NCBI GenBank assembly: GCA_019456165.1 | Contig: VRUJ01000001.1 | Span: 146,574 to 210,573, forward strand | Direction of reading: 5' to 3' | Source of the DNA: Chloroflexota bacterium | Lineage (GTDB): Bacteria; Chloroflexota; Anaerolineae; Anaerolineales; UBA11579 | Length of the DNA: 64,000 bases | Shown: positions 1 to 8,292 of the stretch, piece by piece | Numbering within the stretch: position 1 is the stretch's first letter | How the letters are laid out: each line of letters begins with the position of its first letter | Program-made: the position numbers and the translations under genes | The notes under the pieces: generated by a model | Seen by the model: only the letters and a program-made list of their open reading frames with translations | What the model was told of the DNA's origin: nothing | Database searches by the model: none

Positions 1-616
1 TTCTTCCGACTTCATTTCTCGATGTGCCGCCTAGGCTATCTCCCAAATTAGCTAACAACATTTCAAGATGACGATTCTCTGAAACCCCACTAAGTTTCAC
101 AAGTCTACTAACAATTCCGTTCAAATACCTCACTATCTCTGTAGCAACGGCAGAGTTTGGTACAACTCCATTTTCTTCATACGTTTGTGTGCTGAATCCT
201 AAACCATTCATAACTTTTGTTGATAGCATGGAAACATTGCGATAATAGAAAAAGAGCTCTGGATGTCCAATCACCCACTCGGGGCTGCAAAAATAATATG
301 GGTATGGAATCGGTGGATTTGCAGTTTCAAGTATCTCTATGGCTTCCAGGTCAATGTTTAATTCTTCGTGATGATCAAGAACATCTTCTTTATCATATTT
401 CTCAGAAATCCCTTTGATAGTTTGCAACATCTCATCAATTTTCAATGAGACGATTACCTGGATCAACAAGAAACCACGATTAATCGCATTCCGCTCAACT
501 GCTTTCTTGATTTCTTCAGGAGTTGAAGCGAATTCAGGAATTACATCCGCTTTATATCCCGCGCTCTGATCAGAAAACGATAGTTGTTTGGATTTTCTGC
601 GTTTGTACCGTGCCAT
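1..616 (-). CDS. Putative type II restriction endonuclease (3' end beyond window)
   Basis: The frame is open from ATG at 616 to the left edge, about 205 codons, so the C-terminus is missing. An AGAGGA Shine-Dalgarno lies just upstream. The protein starts MARYKRRKSK, has a charged helical N-terminal part, and then an aromatic stretch around residues 100-125 (IPYPYYF, ELFFYYRN). I do not recognise a family with certainty. The main argument is position: it starts 8 bases after the stop of a DNA methyltransferase on the same strand, the usual arrangement of a restriction-modification pair. A weak resemblance to XcyI-type enzymes in the YYR-containing part is an impression only. No catalytic PD-(D/E)XK motif can be assigned in the visible part. 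Confidence 0.5.
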   Translation of the reverse strand, partial: MARYKRRKSKQLSFSDQSAGYKADVIPEFASTPEEIKKAVERNAINRGFLLIQVIVSLKIDEMLQTIKGISEKYDKEDVLDHHEELNIDLEAIEILETANPPIPYPYYFCSPEWVIGHPELFFYYRNVSMLSTKVMNGLGFSTQTYEENGVVPNSAVATEIVRYLNGIVSRLVKLSGVSENRHLEMLLANLGDSLGGTSRNEVGR

Positions 617-624
617 ACTATCCT

Positions 625-2121
625 CTATGGTTTCTTCCAAATAGTTATACTCTTCCTTAATGCTTCTCTACCAAATTTCCCCATTTGTTGGCTACTATTA
701 CCTTTTCTTTGCGGTAAAACATAGACGTGAACCGGTTCAAAACCTAATTGTTCAGCTAAGTTCGTACTAAGCAAATCAATTGGAATTATCTCGCCACCGT
801 ATCGAACATTGTCATTCACAAACGCTACATGAGCTCCCGTTTTACAAGTTCTATACAGTTCGGCGTATACAAAAGATAATTCAATAAAGTATTGTTCAAC
901 CATACGAAGTACACCTTTATTATTCATATCCCCTCTCTCCCACCTACTGTGAAGAGCTTCAATTATTTCCACAAAGGCTGGATTAGTAGTTACAACATTA
1001 AGGATAATGTCAAATTCTTTCTCTTTATCAAGTTTCAAATAAAGTTCTCGTAGAATATCTAACTTTGAACGGTTTTCCACTGTACTAGATAGTAAACTTT
1101 GCCGGAGATCAAAAATACTATTCCCTATGTCAAGATATGCTAATTCAAGGGCATAGGTTCTTGTATAATCGTAACGATTGCAATATGGAGGAGATGTAAT
1201 TACGGAAGAAAACTGATCTGATTCGAGTTCAGGTAAAACAAACAATGTGTTACCTTTAATTAATTCCTGGGTACTTTCTTGAAATCGAAACTTTTGTAAT
1301 GCTCGAATATCAGAAATAACTATTGAAATCGCAGAGACAATTGCATCCTTTACCGCTGGCAATTCCCCCTTATCAACTTTTTTGATTGATTTTTTTCCTT
1401 GCTCTTTTCTAGTTTTATTTCTATTGATGACTTTTTGAGAGCGATAATCCCATCGTAAGTATTGACCATCTTTTCGAGTATAACTAATTTCTTCAAGAAT
1501 ACTTGTTAATATCAGACGTAGTAAAATTTTTGACTTTTGACTTACAGATAATTTTTCAACCCATGCTGTGAAAAACATTAAATCATTTTCTACTTCATCG
1601 GAAAAAGCAGTTTCGGTGATCTTTATGTGTGGAAATCGATTTTTAGTAGTTTCTGGAATTATTTTCTCTATAATACTTTTGATATTGCATAATTCATCTA
1701 AGTCGTAATCATAAAAACGTGATTTGGCATCCCAAGCCAGATGACAAACTGGTAAAAGTTCAATCCCAACTGCATTAACCCCTTTTGTTTTTGCTACAAG
1801 TAACACGGTAGAAGATCCTGAGAATGGATCGATAACCGATTCGCCCAATTGAATTCCAAATTCATTCATTAGAATCTCAACTAAATTAGCTGAGAACCCT
1901 TCTCGGTATTTTATCCAACCGTGGACAATTTCACCCTTGTTCGCTTGATAACTAACAATTTTCCTATTGAAACGATTGTCAACGTAGAATATATTTTCGT
2001 ATTTTTTCTCCAATGCTAAACGAGCATCCTCATTACACACTTTATCATGCGAAAAAGATGTACGTACTGGAGATGCTACATCATATTTACTGTCTTCTCC
2101 AAATAATGTTAACTGTCTCAT
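625..2121 (-). CDS. DNA methyltransferase (N4-cytosine or N6-adenine), type II R-M
   Basis: A 498-residue SAM-dependent DNA methyltransferase that should protect host DNA from the downstream endonuclease. Motif I-type DPFSGSST is at residues 98-105 with GIEL at 119-122, and the catalytic motif IV TSPPYC at 309-314, followed by NRYDYT. SPPY is typical of amino-methyltransferases (N4-cytosine or N6-adenine). Motif I comes about 200 residues before motif IV, so the target-recognition region probably lies between them, as in alpha-type order. The ATG at 2121 follows AGAGG with 11 bases of spacing, and a 9-bp inverted repeat sits just upstream. Gene and flanks are clearly more AT-rich than the rest of the window, which fits horizontal transfer. 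Recognition sequence cannot be read from the protein. Confidence 0.88.
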   Translation of the reverse strand: MRQLTLFGEDSKYDVASPVRTSFSHDKVCNEDARLALEKKYENIFYVDNRFNRKIVSYQANKGEIVHGWIKYREGFSANLVEILMNEFGIQLGESVIDPFSGSSTVLLVAKTKGVNAVGIELLPVCHLAWDAKSRFYDYDLDELCNIKSIIEKIIPETTKNRFPHIKITETAFSDEVENDLMFFTAWVEKLSVSQKSKILLRLILTSILEEISYTRKDGQYLRWDYRSQKVINRNKTRKEQGKKSIKKVDKGELPAVKDAIVSAISIVISDIRALQKFRFQESTQELIKGNTLFVLPELESDQFSSVITSPPYCNRYDYTRTYALELAYLDIGNSIFDLRQSLLSSTVENRSKLDILRELYLKLDKEKEFDIILNVVTTNPAFVEIIEALHSRWERGDMNNKGVLRMVEQYFIELSFVYAELYRTCKTGAHVAFVNDNVRYGGEIIPIDLLSTNLAEQLGFEPVHVYVLPQRKGNSSQQMGKFGREALRKSITIWKKP

Positions 2122-2137
2122 TACTGAAAGTGCCTCT

Positions 2138-2162
2138 GTATGTTAGCTTGATTCTAACATAC
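2138..2162. promoter_or_regulatory. Perfect 9-bp inverted repeat upstream of methyltransferase gene
   Basis: GTATGTTAG (2138-2146), a 7-base loop, and CTAACATAC (2154-2162) form a perfect palindrome ending just upstream of the Shine-Dalgarno of the methyltransferase. It could be an operator that controls methyltransferase level, as is common in R-M systems, or a hairpin in the 5' leader. No controller gene is visible in the window. The palindrome itself is certain; the role is inferred. Confidence 0.5.
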
Positions 2163-2455
2163 GTAACAAAAAGAACGCGCCATCTGATTACCTTTGCATA
2201 ATAAAGTCGATAATCTTTCTCCGCCCTAAATCATGGCCTAACGGGTGTATAAAAAAACATCTTTATGCTCCACCATATTTCTATCTAATCTCATTGTCCA
2301 CTCTTTATGTTTGTTTGCAACCAATTAATTGTTTAATACAAATTTTTGCGATCACTTAATTTTATCGTTAAATATCATTTGTATCTTATCACAATCTAAA
2401 AGATGAATATATCATTCATATGGATAATATCCGTTGGAAATTTTGGATATAAATA

Positions 2456-2478
2456 GTGGCGGGTCCCAGACCCGCCAC
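2456..2478 (-). terminator. Intrinsic terminator of degV
   Basis: GTGGCGGGTC (2456-2465), loop of 3, GACCCGCCAC (2469-2478): a perfect 10-bp GC-rich stem about 40 bases after the degV stop. On the minus strand it is followed by TATTTATAT, a weak T-rich tail. Confidence 0.75.
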
Positions 2479-2518
2479 CACACTCCTCCTCCAGGAGAAG
2501 TTAAACCATGCTATAAGC

Positions 2519-3367
2519 TTATTCTACACCAGCCATAAAAGCTAAGCCAACAGTGCCGGGGCCTCCATGCACGCCTACTCCCGGGCTGAGGTCTGAAACG
2601 ACGGTTTCGACAGGATTAAAGCGTTCTTTTCCAGCCTCCATCAATTGTTGGGCCGCTTCAGGGTCGTTTGCGTGGATGGCTGCTAAATACACCGGGCTGC
2701 GGCCAGCGATGCGCTCTTCTACCAGATCTACCAGACGGGCAAGCGCCTTTTTACGGGTGCGCACTTGCTCGAGACCTTCAATAGTTCCCGCTACCTCCAA
2801 TATTGGTTTAGACTGGATAACAGTACCCAGAAAACGTTTTGCGCCGCTTATGCGCCCACCGCGTGCCAGGAATTCAAGAGTATCTACCACAAAAAAAGTG
2901 CCTACATTATCGCAGCATCTCTCGGCAATAGCCTTACATTCTGCCAGGCTGGCACCCCTATCGGCCGCTCTAGCAGCCTTCAAGATGGGCCAACCAGCGC
3001 CCATTGAAACAGAACGAGTATCCACAATCTCAATATTGGCGTCTGGCAGCATGGCTTTAGCTTGCCTGGCAGAGTCGATCGTGCCGGATAATTTCTCTGA
3101 GATAAATATACCTAAAACGTCTTTACCTTCCGCAAGGGCTCTATCATAAACTTCTTTTACAGCTCCAGGGGATGGTTGCGAGGTGGTCGGCAGGTCGGTA
3201 TCGGTCGCCAAGCGTTTATAGAATTCATTGATTGTTATATCAATGCCATCCAGGTATTCTTCTCCAGACCAGATCACCACGGCCGGAGCGACGCCAATGT
3301 TATGTTTTGCGATCAATTCAGCGGGGATATAAGCCGTACTGTCAGTGACAATCGCTACTTTTGACAT
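2519..3367 (-). CDS. DegV family fatty-acid-binding protein
   Basis: A 282-residue protein of the usual DegV length. Family members bind a fatty acid in a two-domain EDD fold, and related FakB proteins present it to the kinase FakA. The N-terminus VAIVTDSTAYIP, the TTSQPSPG loop, GIFISEKLSGT and the C-terminal HGGPGTVGLAF are the conserved DegV landmarks around the lipid pocket. The ATG at 3367 has a strong AAGGAG site. The gene is transcribed alone, divergent from ffh, and ends in a clear hairpin terminator. No fakA-like kinase is in the window, so the partner is unknown. Confidence 0.93.
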   Translation of the reverse strand: MSKVAIVTDSTAYIPAELIAKHNIGVAPAVVIWSGEEYLDGIDITINEFYKRLATDTDLPTTSQPSPGAVKEVYDRALAEGKDVLGIFISEKLSGTIDSARQAKAMLPDANIEIVDTRSVSMGAGWPILKAARAADRGASLAECKAIAERCCDNVGTFFVVDTLEFLARGGRISGAKRFLGTVIQSKPILEVAGTIEGLEQVRTRKKALARLVDLVEERIAGRSPVYLAAIHANDPEAAQQLMEAGKERFNPVETVVSDLSPGVGVHGGPGTVGLAFMAGVE

Positions 3368-3549
3368 TGTTCAACTCCTTGTGCTTCATCGAGGATGTGA
3401 AAATTTAATTATGGTTGGTATTTTACTCCTTTTTTTATAACCCGCCAAGATTTCCTAAGTTACGCCGATGGTCACTTGGGCTCTGAATCTCGCCCCGCAT
3501 TAGAAAATCCTGAAAAAACATTTTATAACTGGTTATATTTTCGCGTATC

Positions 3550-3619
3550 TTGACCGTTCACCGCTTACAAGCTACAATGCATGCTTGGCTCATAACATGG
3601 GCCAAATTTGGATTATAAT
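3550..3619 (+). promoter_or_regulatory. Promoter(s) for ffh
   Basis: TTGACC (3550-3555) and TACAAT (3573-3578) are 17 bases apart, a good sigma-70-type promoter giving a leader of about 45 bases. A second perfect -10, TATAAT at 3614-3619, lies only 10 bases before the GTG start and would give an mRNA with almost no leader. No Shine-Dalgarno is seen before the GTG, which fits the second option. Confidence 0.55.
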
Positions 3620-3629
3620 TGGTTTTTAA

Positions 3630-4958
3630 GTGTTTGAAACGCTAACTGAACGACTTAACAAAGTATTCAAGGAACTCCGCCGCCATGGTAAGCTCTCCGA
3701 GTCCGATGTGGACGCTGCCATGCGTGATGTACGTCTCGCACTGTTAGAAGCTGATGTGCATTACGGCGTTGTAAAAGACTTTGTGCAGCGCGTCCGCAAC
3801 CGGGCAGTTGGTCACGAAGTCTCTAGGGCGCTTAACCCCGCCCAACAGGTCATTAAAATTGTTAATGAAGAGCTAATCGCCACTCTGGGCGCTCCCGAAC
3901 GTTTGAATTTGAGCGGCCCTAAGCCTTGGGTGATCATAATCATTGGCTTACAAGGCTCTGGCAAAACTACCACGGCCGGAAAACTAGCGGGTTTGCTGCG
4001 CTCAAATGGCGAACGCGTTCTACTCGTTGCCGCCGACCCCTACCGCCCAGCCGCCGTGCTGCAATTGCAGACGCTAGGCGAGAAATTGGGTGTAGAGGTT
4101 TTCGTTGAGCAGGGCCTTTCCCCTCCAAAACTTGCAGCTAAAGCCCACTCTAAAGCCGTCCAGGGCGGTTTCAGCACTCTCATTCTGGATACTGCTGGCC
4201 GTTCACAGCTTGACGACGAGTTAATGGGCGAATTAAGCGCTATTGGGGAGCAGGTTGAGGCCTCCGAAGTGCTCCTTGTGGTAGATGCCATGACAGGCCA
4301 AGAGGCGGTCAACATCGCACAAGGTTTTAGGAAAGCCATCCCGATCACCGGATTAGTGCTTGCCAAAATGGACGGGGACGCGCGTGGCGGAGCCGCGATT
4401 TCCATCCGCACAGTCACCGGGGTGCCTCTGAAATTCCTGGCTACCGGTGAGGGCTTGGATGCCCTCGAAACGTTTGACCCCAACCGCCTGGCTTCCCGCA
4501 TTCTTGGTATGGGCGATGTAGTCGGGCTGATCGAAAAAGCCGAAGCCGCGTTTGAAGAAGAACCGGATATAAAGCAGGCTGAAAAATTCTTGTCAGGCGA
4601 ATTTACACTTGAAGACTTCGCCGCTCAATTGAAACAAGTCCGTAGTATGGGTCCCTTGGGGCAAATAATGGATATGCTCCCCAAGGGGATGGGAGGCGGC
4701 CAAGCTGCCAAGATGGCTTCCCCACAAGAAGCCGAGAAGAACCTTACAATAATTGAGGCAATCATCAATTCGATGACGCCTCAGGAACGTAGAAGACCGA
4801 AGGTGCTCAACGGCAGCCGCAAACGGCGCATTGCGCTAGGCTCTGGAACGCAGGTGCAAGACGTAAATCGTTTATTGAAACAGCACCGCGAGATGAGGAA
4901 CCTTTTTAAACGTCTTAATAAATCTGGAATGCGCGGCTTATCGCGCATGTTCGGTTAG
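3630..4958 (+). CDS. ffh: Signal recognition particle protein Ffh (SRP54)
   Basis: The 442-residue SRP GTPase, which binds 4.5S RNA and signal sequences and docks with FtsY at the membrane. The N-domain covers about residues 1-90. In the G-domain, GLQGSGKTT (106-114), DPYRPAA (136-142), DTAGR and AKMDGDARGG are visible; the G4 element reads AKMD rather than the common TKLD. The methionine-rich M-domain (from about 320) has GSRKRRIALGSG and ends in MRGLSRMFG. The GTG start at 3630 gives the canonical N-terminus, although no ribosome binding site precedes it. ffh next to rpsP, khpA and rimM is a common bacterial order. Confidence 0.97.
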   Translation: MFETLTERLNKVFKELRRHGKLSESDVDAAMRDVRLALLEADVHYGVVKDFVQRVRNRAVGHEVSRALNPAQQVIKIVNEELIATLGAPERLNLSGPKPWVIIIIGLQGSGKTTTAGKLAGLLRSNGERVLLVAADPYRPAAVLQLQTLGEKLGVEVFVEQGLSPPKLAAKAHSKAVQGGFSTLILDTAGRSQLDDELMGELSAIGEQVEASEVLLVVDAMTGQEAVNIAQGFRKAIPITGLVLAKMDGDARGGAAISIRTVTGVPLKFLATGEGLDALETFDPNRLASRILGMGDVVGLIEKAEAAFEEEPDIKQAEKFLSGEFTLEDFAAQLKQVRSMGPLGQIMDMLPKGMGGGQAAKMASPQEAEKNLTIIEAIINSMTPQERRRPKVLNGSRKRRIALGSGTQVQDVNRLLKQHREMRNLFKRLNKSGMRGLSRMFG

Positions 4959-5072
4959 CTTATAACCCGGCGCAACATCAGATACGCCACCGTCAGTGTA
5001 TACCTCAGGTTGGCCGCCGATAAGCAAACCACACAAAACATAAACACTTCTTAATAATAGGAGACTTACCAC

Positions 5073-5924
5073 ATGGTTCGAATTCGATTACGCCGCGTTG
5101 GCCGCAAGAAGCAGCCCAGCTTCCGGGTTGTAGCTGCAGATAAAGAAAGCCCGCGCGATGGCCGTTTTTTAGAAATACTTGGTTTTTACAACCCGCGCAC
5201 TGAACCCGCAACAATCAAACTCAAGGAAGACCGCATATTTGATTGGATGAGTAAAGGGGCTCAGATGAGCGATGGCGCCGAAAAAGTTTTCCGTTCCGCA
5301 GGTTTACTTGAACGCTACGAACGCTTTAAATCCGGCGAAGACATTGAGAAACTCCTAGAAGAGGCTCTCACCGGTGAAGCGACCCGCAATATCAGCCCCA
5401 AAACACGGCGTGACGCCCCGGCCGCTATACTCAAAGCTGAGCCAAAAGCTGAAGAGAAGAAGCCTAAGGTTTCAGAGGCTGAAACTAAGGCTGAGGATGA
5501 TGCAGTCGTAGAGACCGAAGCTAAAGCTAAGACTGATGTAAAGAAACCTGTAGCTAAAGAGGAAGAGAAAAAGGCTGAAGAGCCTAAGATTGCAAAGACC
5601 GAAACTAAAGCTAAGGCTGAAAAACCCGCAGATAAAAAGGATAAAACCCCAAAGGCCAAGTCCGAGAAAAAATCAAAAGAAGAAAAGAAGGATGATCTGC
5701 GGGCTTCTATCCCAGAAGCAGCCTTTAAAGCCTCTTTGGAAGATTTAGGCCTAGCGCCTAGCATAACCAGCAAACTCGCAGATGAAGGTTTTGCTAAGAT
5801 CGGTGATTTGATGCTCCAAATGAAAAAAGACCAGGCCGTTATTTTAGATTTGGCCGGCATCGGTCCTAAAACTGTCGAAACCATATCTGAAAAAATTGCT
5901 GAGTACGAGAAAGCTAATAAATGA
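5073..5924 (+). CDS. rpsP: Ribosomal protein S16 with C-terminal KE-rich and HhH extension
   Basis: Residues 1-82 are a normal S16 (MVRIRLRRVGRKKQP, GFYNPRTEP), the small-subunit protein needed for 30S assembly. S16 usually ends near residue 80-90, but here the frame runs to 283. Residues 121-207 are a low-complexity Lys/Glu/Ala linker. Residues 221-280 form a compact domain with LEDLGLAPS and LAGIGPKTVE, a helix-hairpin-helix pattern resembling the alpha C-terminal domain of RNA polymerase. Start ATG 5073 follows AGGAGA. It is the first gene of an rpsP-khpA-rimM group, 114 bases after ffh. The extension may bind nucleic acid; that is inference from the fold pattern. Confidence 0.95.
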   Translation: MVRIRLRRVGRKKQPSFRVVAADKESPRDGRFLEILGFYNPRTEPATIKLKEDRIFDWMSKGAQMSDGAEKVFRSAGLLERYERFKSGEDIEKLLEEALTGEATRNISPKTRRDAPAAILKAEPKAEEKKPKVSEAETKAEDDAVVETEAKAKTDVKKPVAKEEEKKAEEPKIAKTETKAKAEKPADKKDKTPKAKSEKKSKEEKKDDLRASIPEAAFKASLEDLGLAPSITSKLADEGFAKIGDLMLQMKKDQAVILDLAGIGPKTVETISEKIAEYEKANK

Positions 5925-5969
5925 AGGACTCCCCACGAAAGCTGCGGCGTTTCTTCAATGGGATAAGCC

Positions 5970-6206
5970 ATGAAAGAATTGATTGAATACATCGCTCGCT
6001 CTTTAGTAGATGACCCTGCTCAAGTTGAGGTCCGTTCCGTAAATAGTGGATCTTCTACAAATTTACGGTTAAAAGTAGCCAAAGAAGATATGGGCCGGGT
6101 GATCGGCCGCAATGGCCGGGTTGCCAATGCCATGCGCATACTTTTAAAAGTCGCGGCCGCACGCGAGAACAAACGCACCCACCTGGACATAGTCGACCCG
6201 GAATGA
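5970..6206 (+). CDS. khpA: KhpA-type KH-domain RNA-binding protein
   Basis: A 78-residue single KH domain, the size of KhpA (YlqC), a small RNA-binding protein that in Firmicutes pairs with KhpB and affects cell division and elongation. The GxxG loop is GRNG within MGRVIGRNGRVANAM, and the C-terminus has the usual LDIVDPE. It lies between rpsP and rimM, the standard location, and its stop overlaps the rimM start by 4 bases (ATGA), so the two are translationally coupled. Confidence 0.93.
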   Translation: MKELIEYIARSLVDDPAQVEVRSVNSGSSTNLRLKVAKEDMGRVIGRNGRVANAMRILLKVAAARENKRTHLDIVDPE

Positions 6207-6784
6207 CCTCGAAACGTCGAGAAAAGGCTGCACACCTAAGGAAAAATAAATCAGGCTTGCCATCTACTGGTAAGCCTGATTTTCTAGCTGTCGGCAAGCT
6301 ACACCGCCCGCATGGATTGCATGGGGAAATCCTCATGGGGATTCAGACAGATTTCCCAGAAAGGCTCCAACCCGAAGGAACTGTTTTTATCGGAGACGAA
6401 AAGGAACCAATTACTATTCGCAGCAGCCGACCGCATTCCAAAGGGTTATTGATCAGTTTCAACGATTATGAGTCTCGCGACCAAGTTGCTGAGCTGCGCA
6501 ACCAGATGGTTTTTGTGCGCACAGCCGACAGACCGCCACTTCCTGAGGGAGTGTATTACCACCACCAGCTTATCGGTTTGCAAGTAATCACGGATCAGGG
6601 GAAGGAGCTAGGAGTGTTGGCCGAAATCTTGGAAACCGGTGCAAACGACGTATATTTAGTGCGAGTAAAAGGCGGCAAAGATATTTTATTACCCGCAATT
6701 GATGAGGTCATTAAGCATATCGATCTGCAGAGCGGGAAGGTGCTGGTGCACCTGATACCAGGCTTGTTACCAAATCAAGACTAA
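6203..6784 (+). CDS. rimM: 16S rRNA processing protein RimM
   Basis: A 193-residue ribosome maturation factor that acts on the 30S head around S19. The conserved N-terminal signature VGKLHRPHGLHGEI starts near residue 30, and the C-terminal PRC-barrel includes ANDVYLVRVKGGKDILLPAI. The first 27 residues (MTSKRREKAAHL and on) are an extra basic segment not typical of RimM. A strong terminator-like hairpin lies in this segment (6248-6282). No better start codon exists after the hairpin apart from TTG at 6257, which is inside it, so translation probably begins at 6203, coupled to khpA. Usually trmD follows rimM; it is absent here. Confidence 0.94.
   Translation: MTSKRREKAAHLRKNKSGLPSTGKPDFLAVGKLHRPHGLHGEILMGIQTDFPERLQPEGTVFIGDEKEPITIRSSRPHSKGLLISFNDYESRDQVAELRNQMVFVRTADRPPLPEGVYYHHQLIGLQVITDQGKELGVLAEILETGANDVYLVRVKGGKDILLPAIDEVIKHIDLQSGKVLVHLIPGLLPNQD
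6248..6286 (+). terminator. Terminator-like hairpin inside the 5' end of rimM
   Basis: AAATCAGGCTTGCC (6248-6261), a 7-base loop, and GGTAAGCCTGATTT (6269-6282) pair over 14 positions with one G-U, followed by TTCT so that the run reads ATTTTCT. It lies within codons 16-27 of rimM. It may act as an attenuator that separates rpsP-khpA transcription from rimM. The structure is direct; the function is inferred. Confidence 0.55.
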
Positions 6785-7143
6785 GGCTGATAGTGAACAT
6801 AAAGGATTCCCGCAGTAAGCTGCCGGAAATATTCCAGGAATAGTCAAATAGGAGCTTTCTCATCGGCTCCCATTTATCTTTCCGAATCGTTTCTAGCAAT
6901 TGTATGGGCCGAGATTTACACACAGTTTAGGCAAATATTTGTCCACCATTCCTAGCCTTCCGTCGGTAATTAAATTACATTCTCCACCAAAAACCTGTCT
7001 TTTTATTGCTTTTGCTAATATTTCTTTACCCTTGACATAAAAAAAAATGCTGTGGTATTCTGTAGCCCATTTTAAAAGGTGGTTGCCAACTGCCCAGTCG
7101 GAAATCATCAATATTTACTTGTAAGATGCAGTGAGGTGCTGGC
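6785..7143 (+). other. Intergenic region rimM-dprA with hairpins and a promoter
   Basis: No supported gene. After rimM there is a hairpin at 6807-6828 (TTCC-C-GCAG / CTGC-C-GGAA) and a shorter one at 6851-6870 (GGAGC / GCTCC) followed by CATTTATCTTT; the second may be the rimM terminator. The dprA promoter is near the right end. The part between 6890 and 7020 shows nothing recognisable. Confidence 0.5.
7032..7061 (+). promoter_or_regulatory. Promoter for dprA
   Basis: TTGACA (7032-7037), an 18-base spacer rich in A, and TATTCT (7056-7061). The leader to the dprA start would be about 75 bases. Confidence 0.55.
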
Positions 7144-8292
7144 TTGTCAGAACAAAGGGGGCTGCCTTTTAACGAACCACGTTTGTTTTGGGTGGCTTTA
7201 AATCTAGTTAAAGGGATTGGCTCCGTCCGGTTTAAGGCATTAGTAGATCATTTTGGGGATGCCCATATCGCCTGGGAAGCACCCCCAACAGCTTTGCGCG
7301 CGGCGGGCCTCTCTGAGAAGATTGTTAACAATTTAAAACAAGTTCGCGCCAGTGTGGACCTAAAAACAGTTTGGGAACAGCTTGACGCTCACCAAATTAC
7401 ATTGATCACCTGGTTGGATGAAAATTATCCCCGGCGATTGAAGGAAGTTCACCAATCACCGCCGGTACTTTACTCCCGCGGCCAATTGATTCCAGAGGAT
7501 GAGTGGGCGATAGCAGTTGTTGGTACTCGCCGGGTTTCAGCCTATGGCCGGCAAGTAACCGAAGCGCTGGGCAGCTTCCTGGCGCGCAACGGAGTTACCG
7601 TAGTCAGCGGGTTAGCCCGCGGCGTGGACGCGATTGCACACCAGGCAGCCTTGGATGCTGGCGGCCGTACAATTGCTGTGCTTGGAAATGGCCTGGATCG
7701 CATTTACCCGCCGGAAAACCGCAAATTGGCCGAAGATATCATCGAAAACGGTGCCTTAATCAGTGATTATTCATTGGGGACTCCGCCCGAAAGCTCGAAT
7801 TTTCCTCCTCGCAACCGCATCATTTCAGGTTTGTCGATCGCGGTGGTGGTCGTGGAAGCCGGTGAAAGAAGCGGTGCATTGATCACCGCCAGCTTCGCTG
7901 CCGAGCAAGGCCGAGAGGTCTTCGCCGTGCCCGGGAACATCTTCGCAGCACACAGCAAAGGTACCAACCGCCTCATACAAAAAGGCGCCCACCCCTTACT
8001 TAATCCTGAGGATTTGCTTGAATCGCTGAACCTCACACTTGTTACCGAGCATAAAACCGCCCGCACGGTCTTGCCTGCGGATGGAACTGAGGCTAAACTT
8101 TTTGGAATTCTTGACCACGAACCAAAACATATTGATGAGATCGGCTCTTTAGCCAAACTACCCATTGAAAAAGTCTCCGCAACCTTAGCCTTGATGGAAC
8201 TAAAAGGCATGGTGCGCCAGGTTGGCGGAATGAATTACGTAGCTCTGCGTGAGCTGAAAGCCAAATATGAAGTTGACGAAAAATCGACATGA
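7144..8292 (+). CDS. dprA: DNA-processing protein DprA (Smf)
   Basis: A 382-residue DprA, which protects incoming single-stranded DNA and loads RecA on it during transformation. The N-terminal part has a helix-hairpin-helix-like segment (LVKGIGSVRFKALVDHFGD). The Rossmann-type core has VVGTRRVSAYG, VVSGLARGVDAIAHQAAL and NRIISGLS. A winged-helix DprA C-terminus covers about 310-370. The start is TTG at 7144 with GAGGTG 5 bases upstream. It overlaps the next gene by 4 bases (ATGA), so the two are coupled, although their functions are unrelated. In many genomes dprA precedes topA, as it nearly does here. Confidence 0.95.
   Translation: MSEQRGLPFNEPRLFWVALNLVKGIGSVRFKALVDHFGDAHIAWEAPPTALRAAGLSEKIVNNLKQVRASVDLKTVWEQLDAHQITLITWLDENYPRRLKEVHQSPPVLYSRGQLIPEDEWAIAVVGTRRVSAYGRQVTEALGSFLARNGVTVVSGLARGVDAIAHQAALDAGGRTIAVLGNGLDRIYPPENRKLAEDIIENGALISDYSLGTPPESSNFPPRNRIISGLSIAVVVVEAGERSGALITASFAAEQGREVFAVPGNIFAAHSKGTNRLIQKGAHPLLNPEDLLESLNLTLVTEHKTARTVLPADGTEAKLFGILDHEPKHIDEIGSLAKLPIEKVSATLALMELKGMVRQVGGMNYVALRELKAKYEVDEKST

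Larger units (their letters stand above)
2122..2518. other. AT-rich intergenic region between R-M genes and degV
   Basis: About 400 bases without a supported gene. It holds the inverted repeat of the methyltransferase at one end and the degV terminator hairpin at the other. The middle (about 2200-2450) is very AT-rich and shows no open frame with a credible start. It probably marks the border of the acquired R-M segment. Confidence 0.6.

Noticed and set aside
217..417. 66-codon plus-strand frame at the left edge
   Set aside because: It lies antisense to the open endonuclease frame, which has a ribosome site and operon context; no features of its own.
2553..3149. 198-codon plus-strand frame opposite degV
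   Set aside because: Mirror of the conserved DegV codons; low-complexity composition and no start signal.
5315..5992. 225-codon minus-strand frame opposite rpsP
   Set aside because: Ser/Ala/Phe-rich reverse reading of the Lys/Glu repeat; a shadow.
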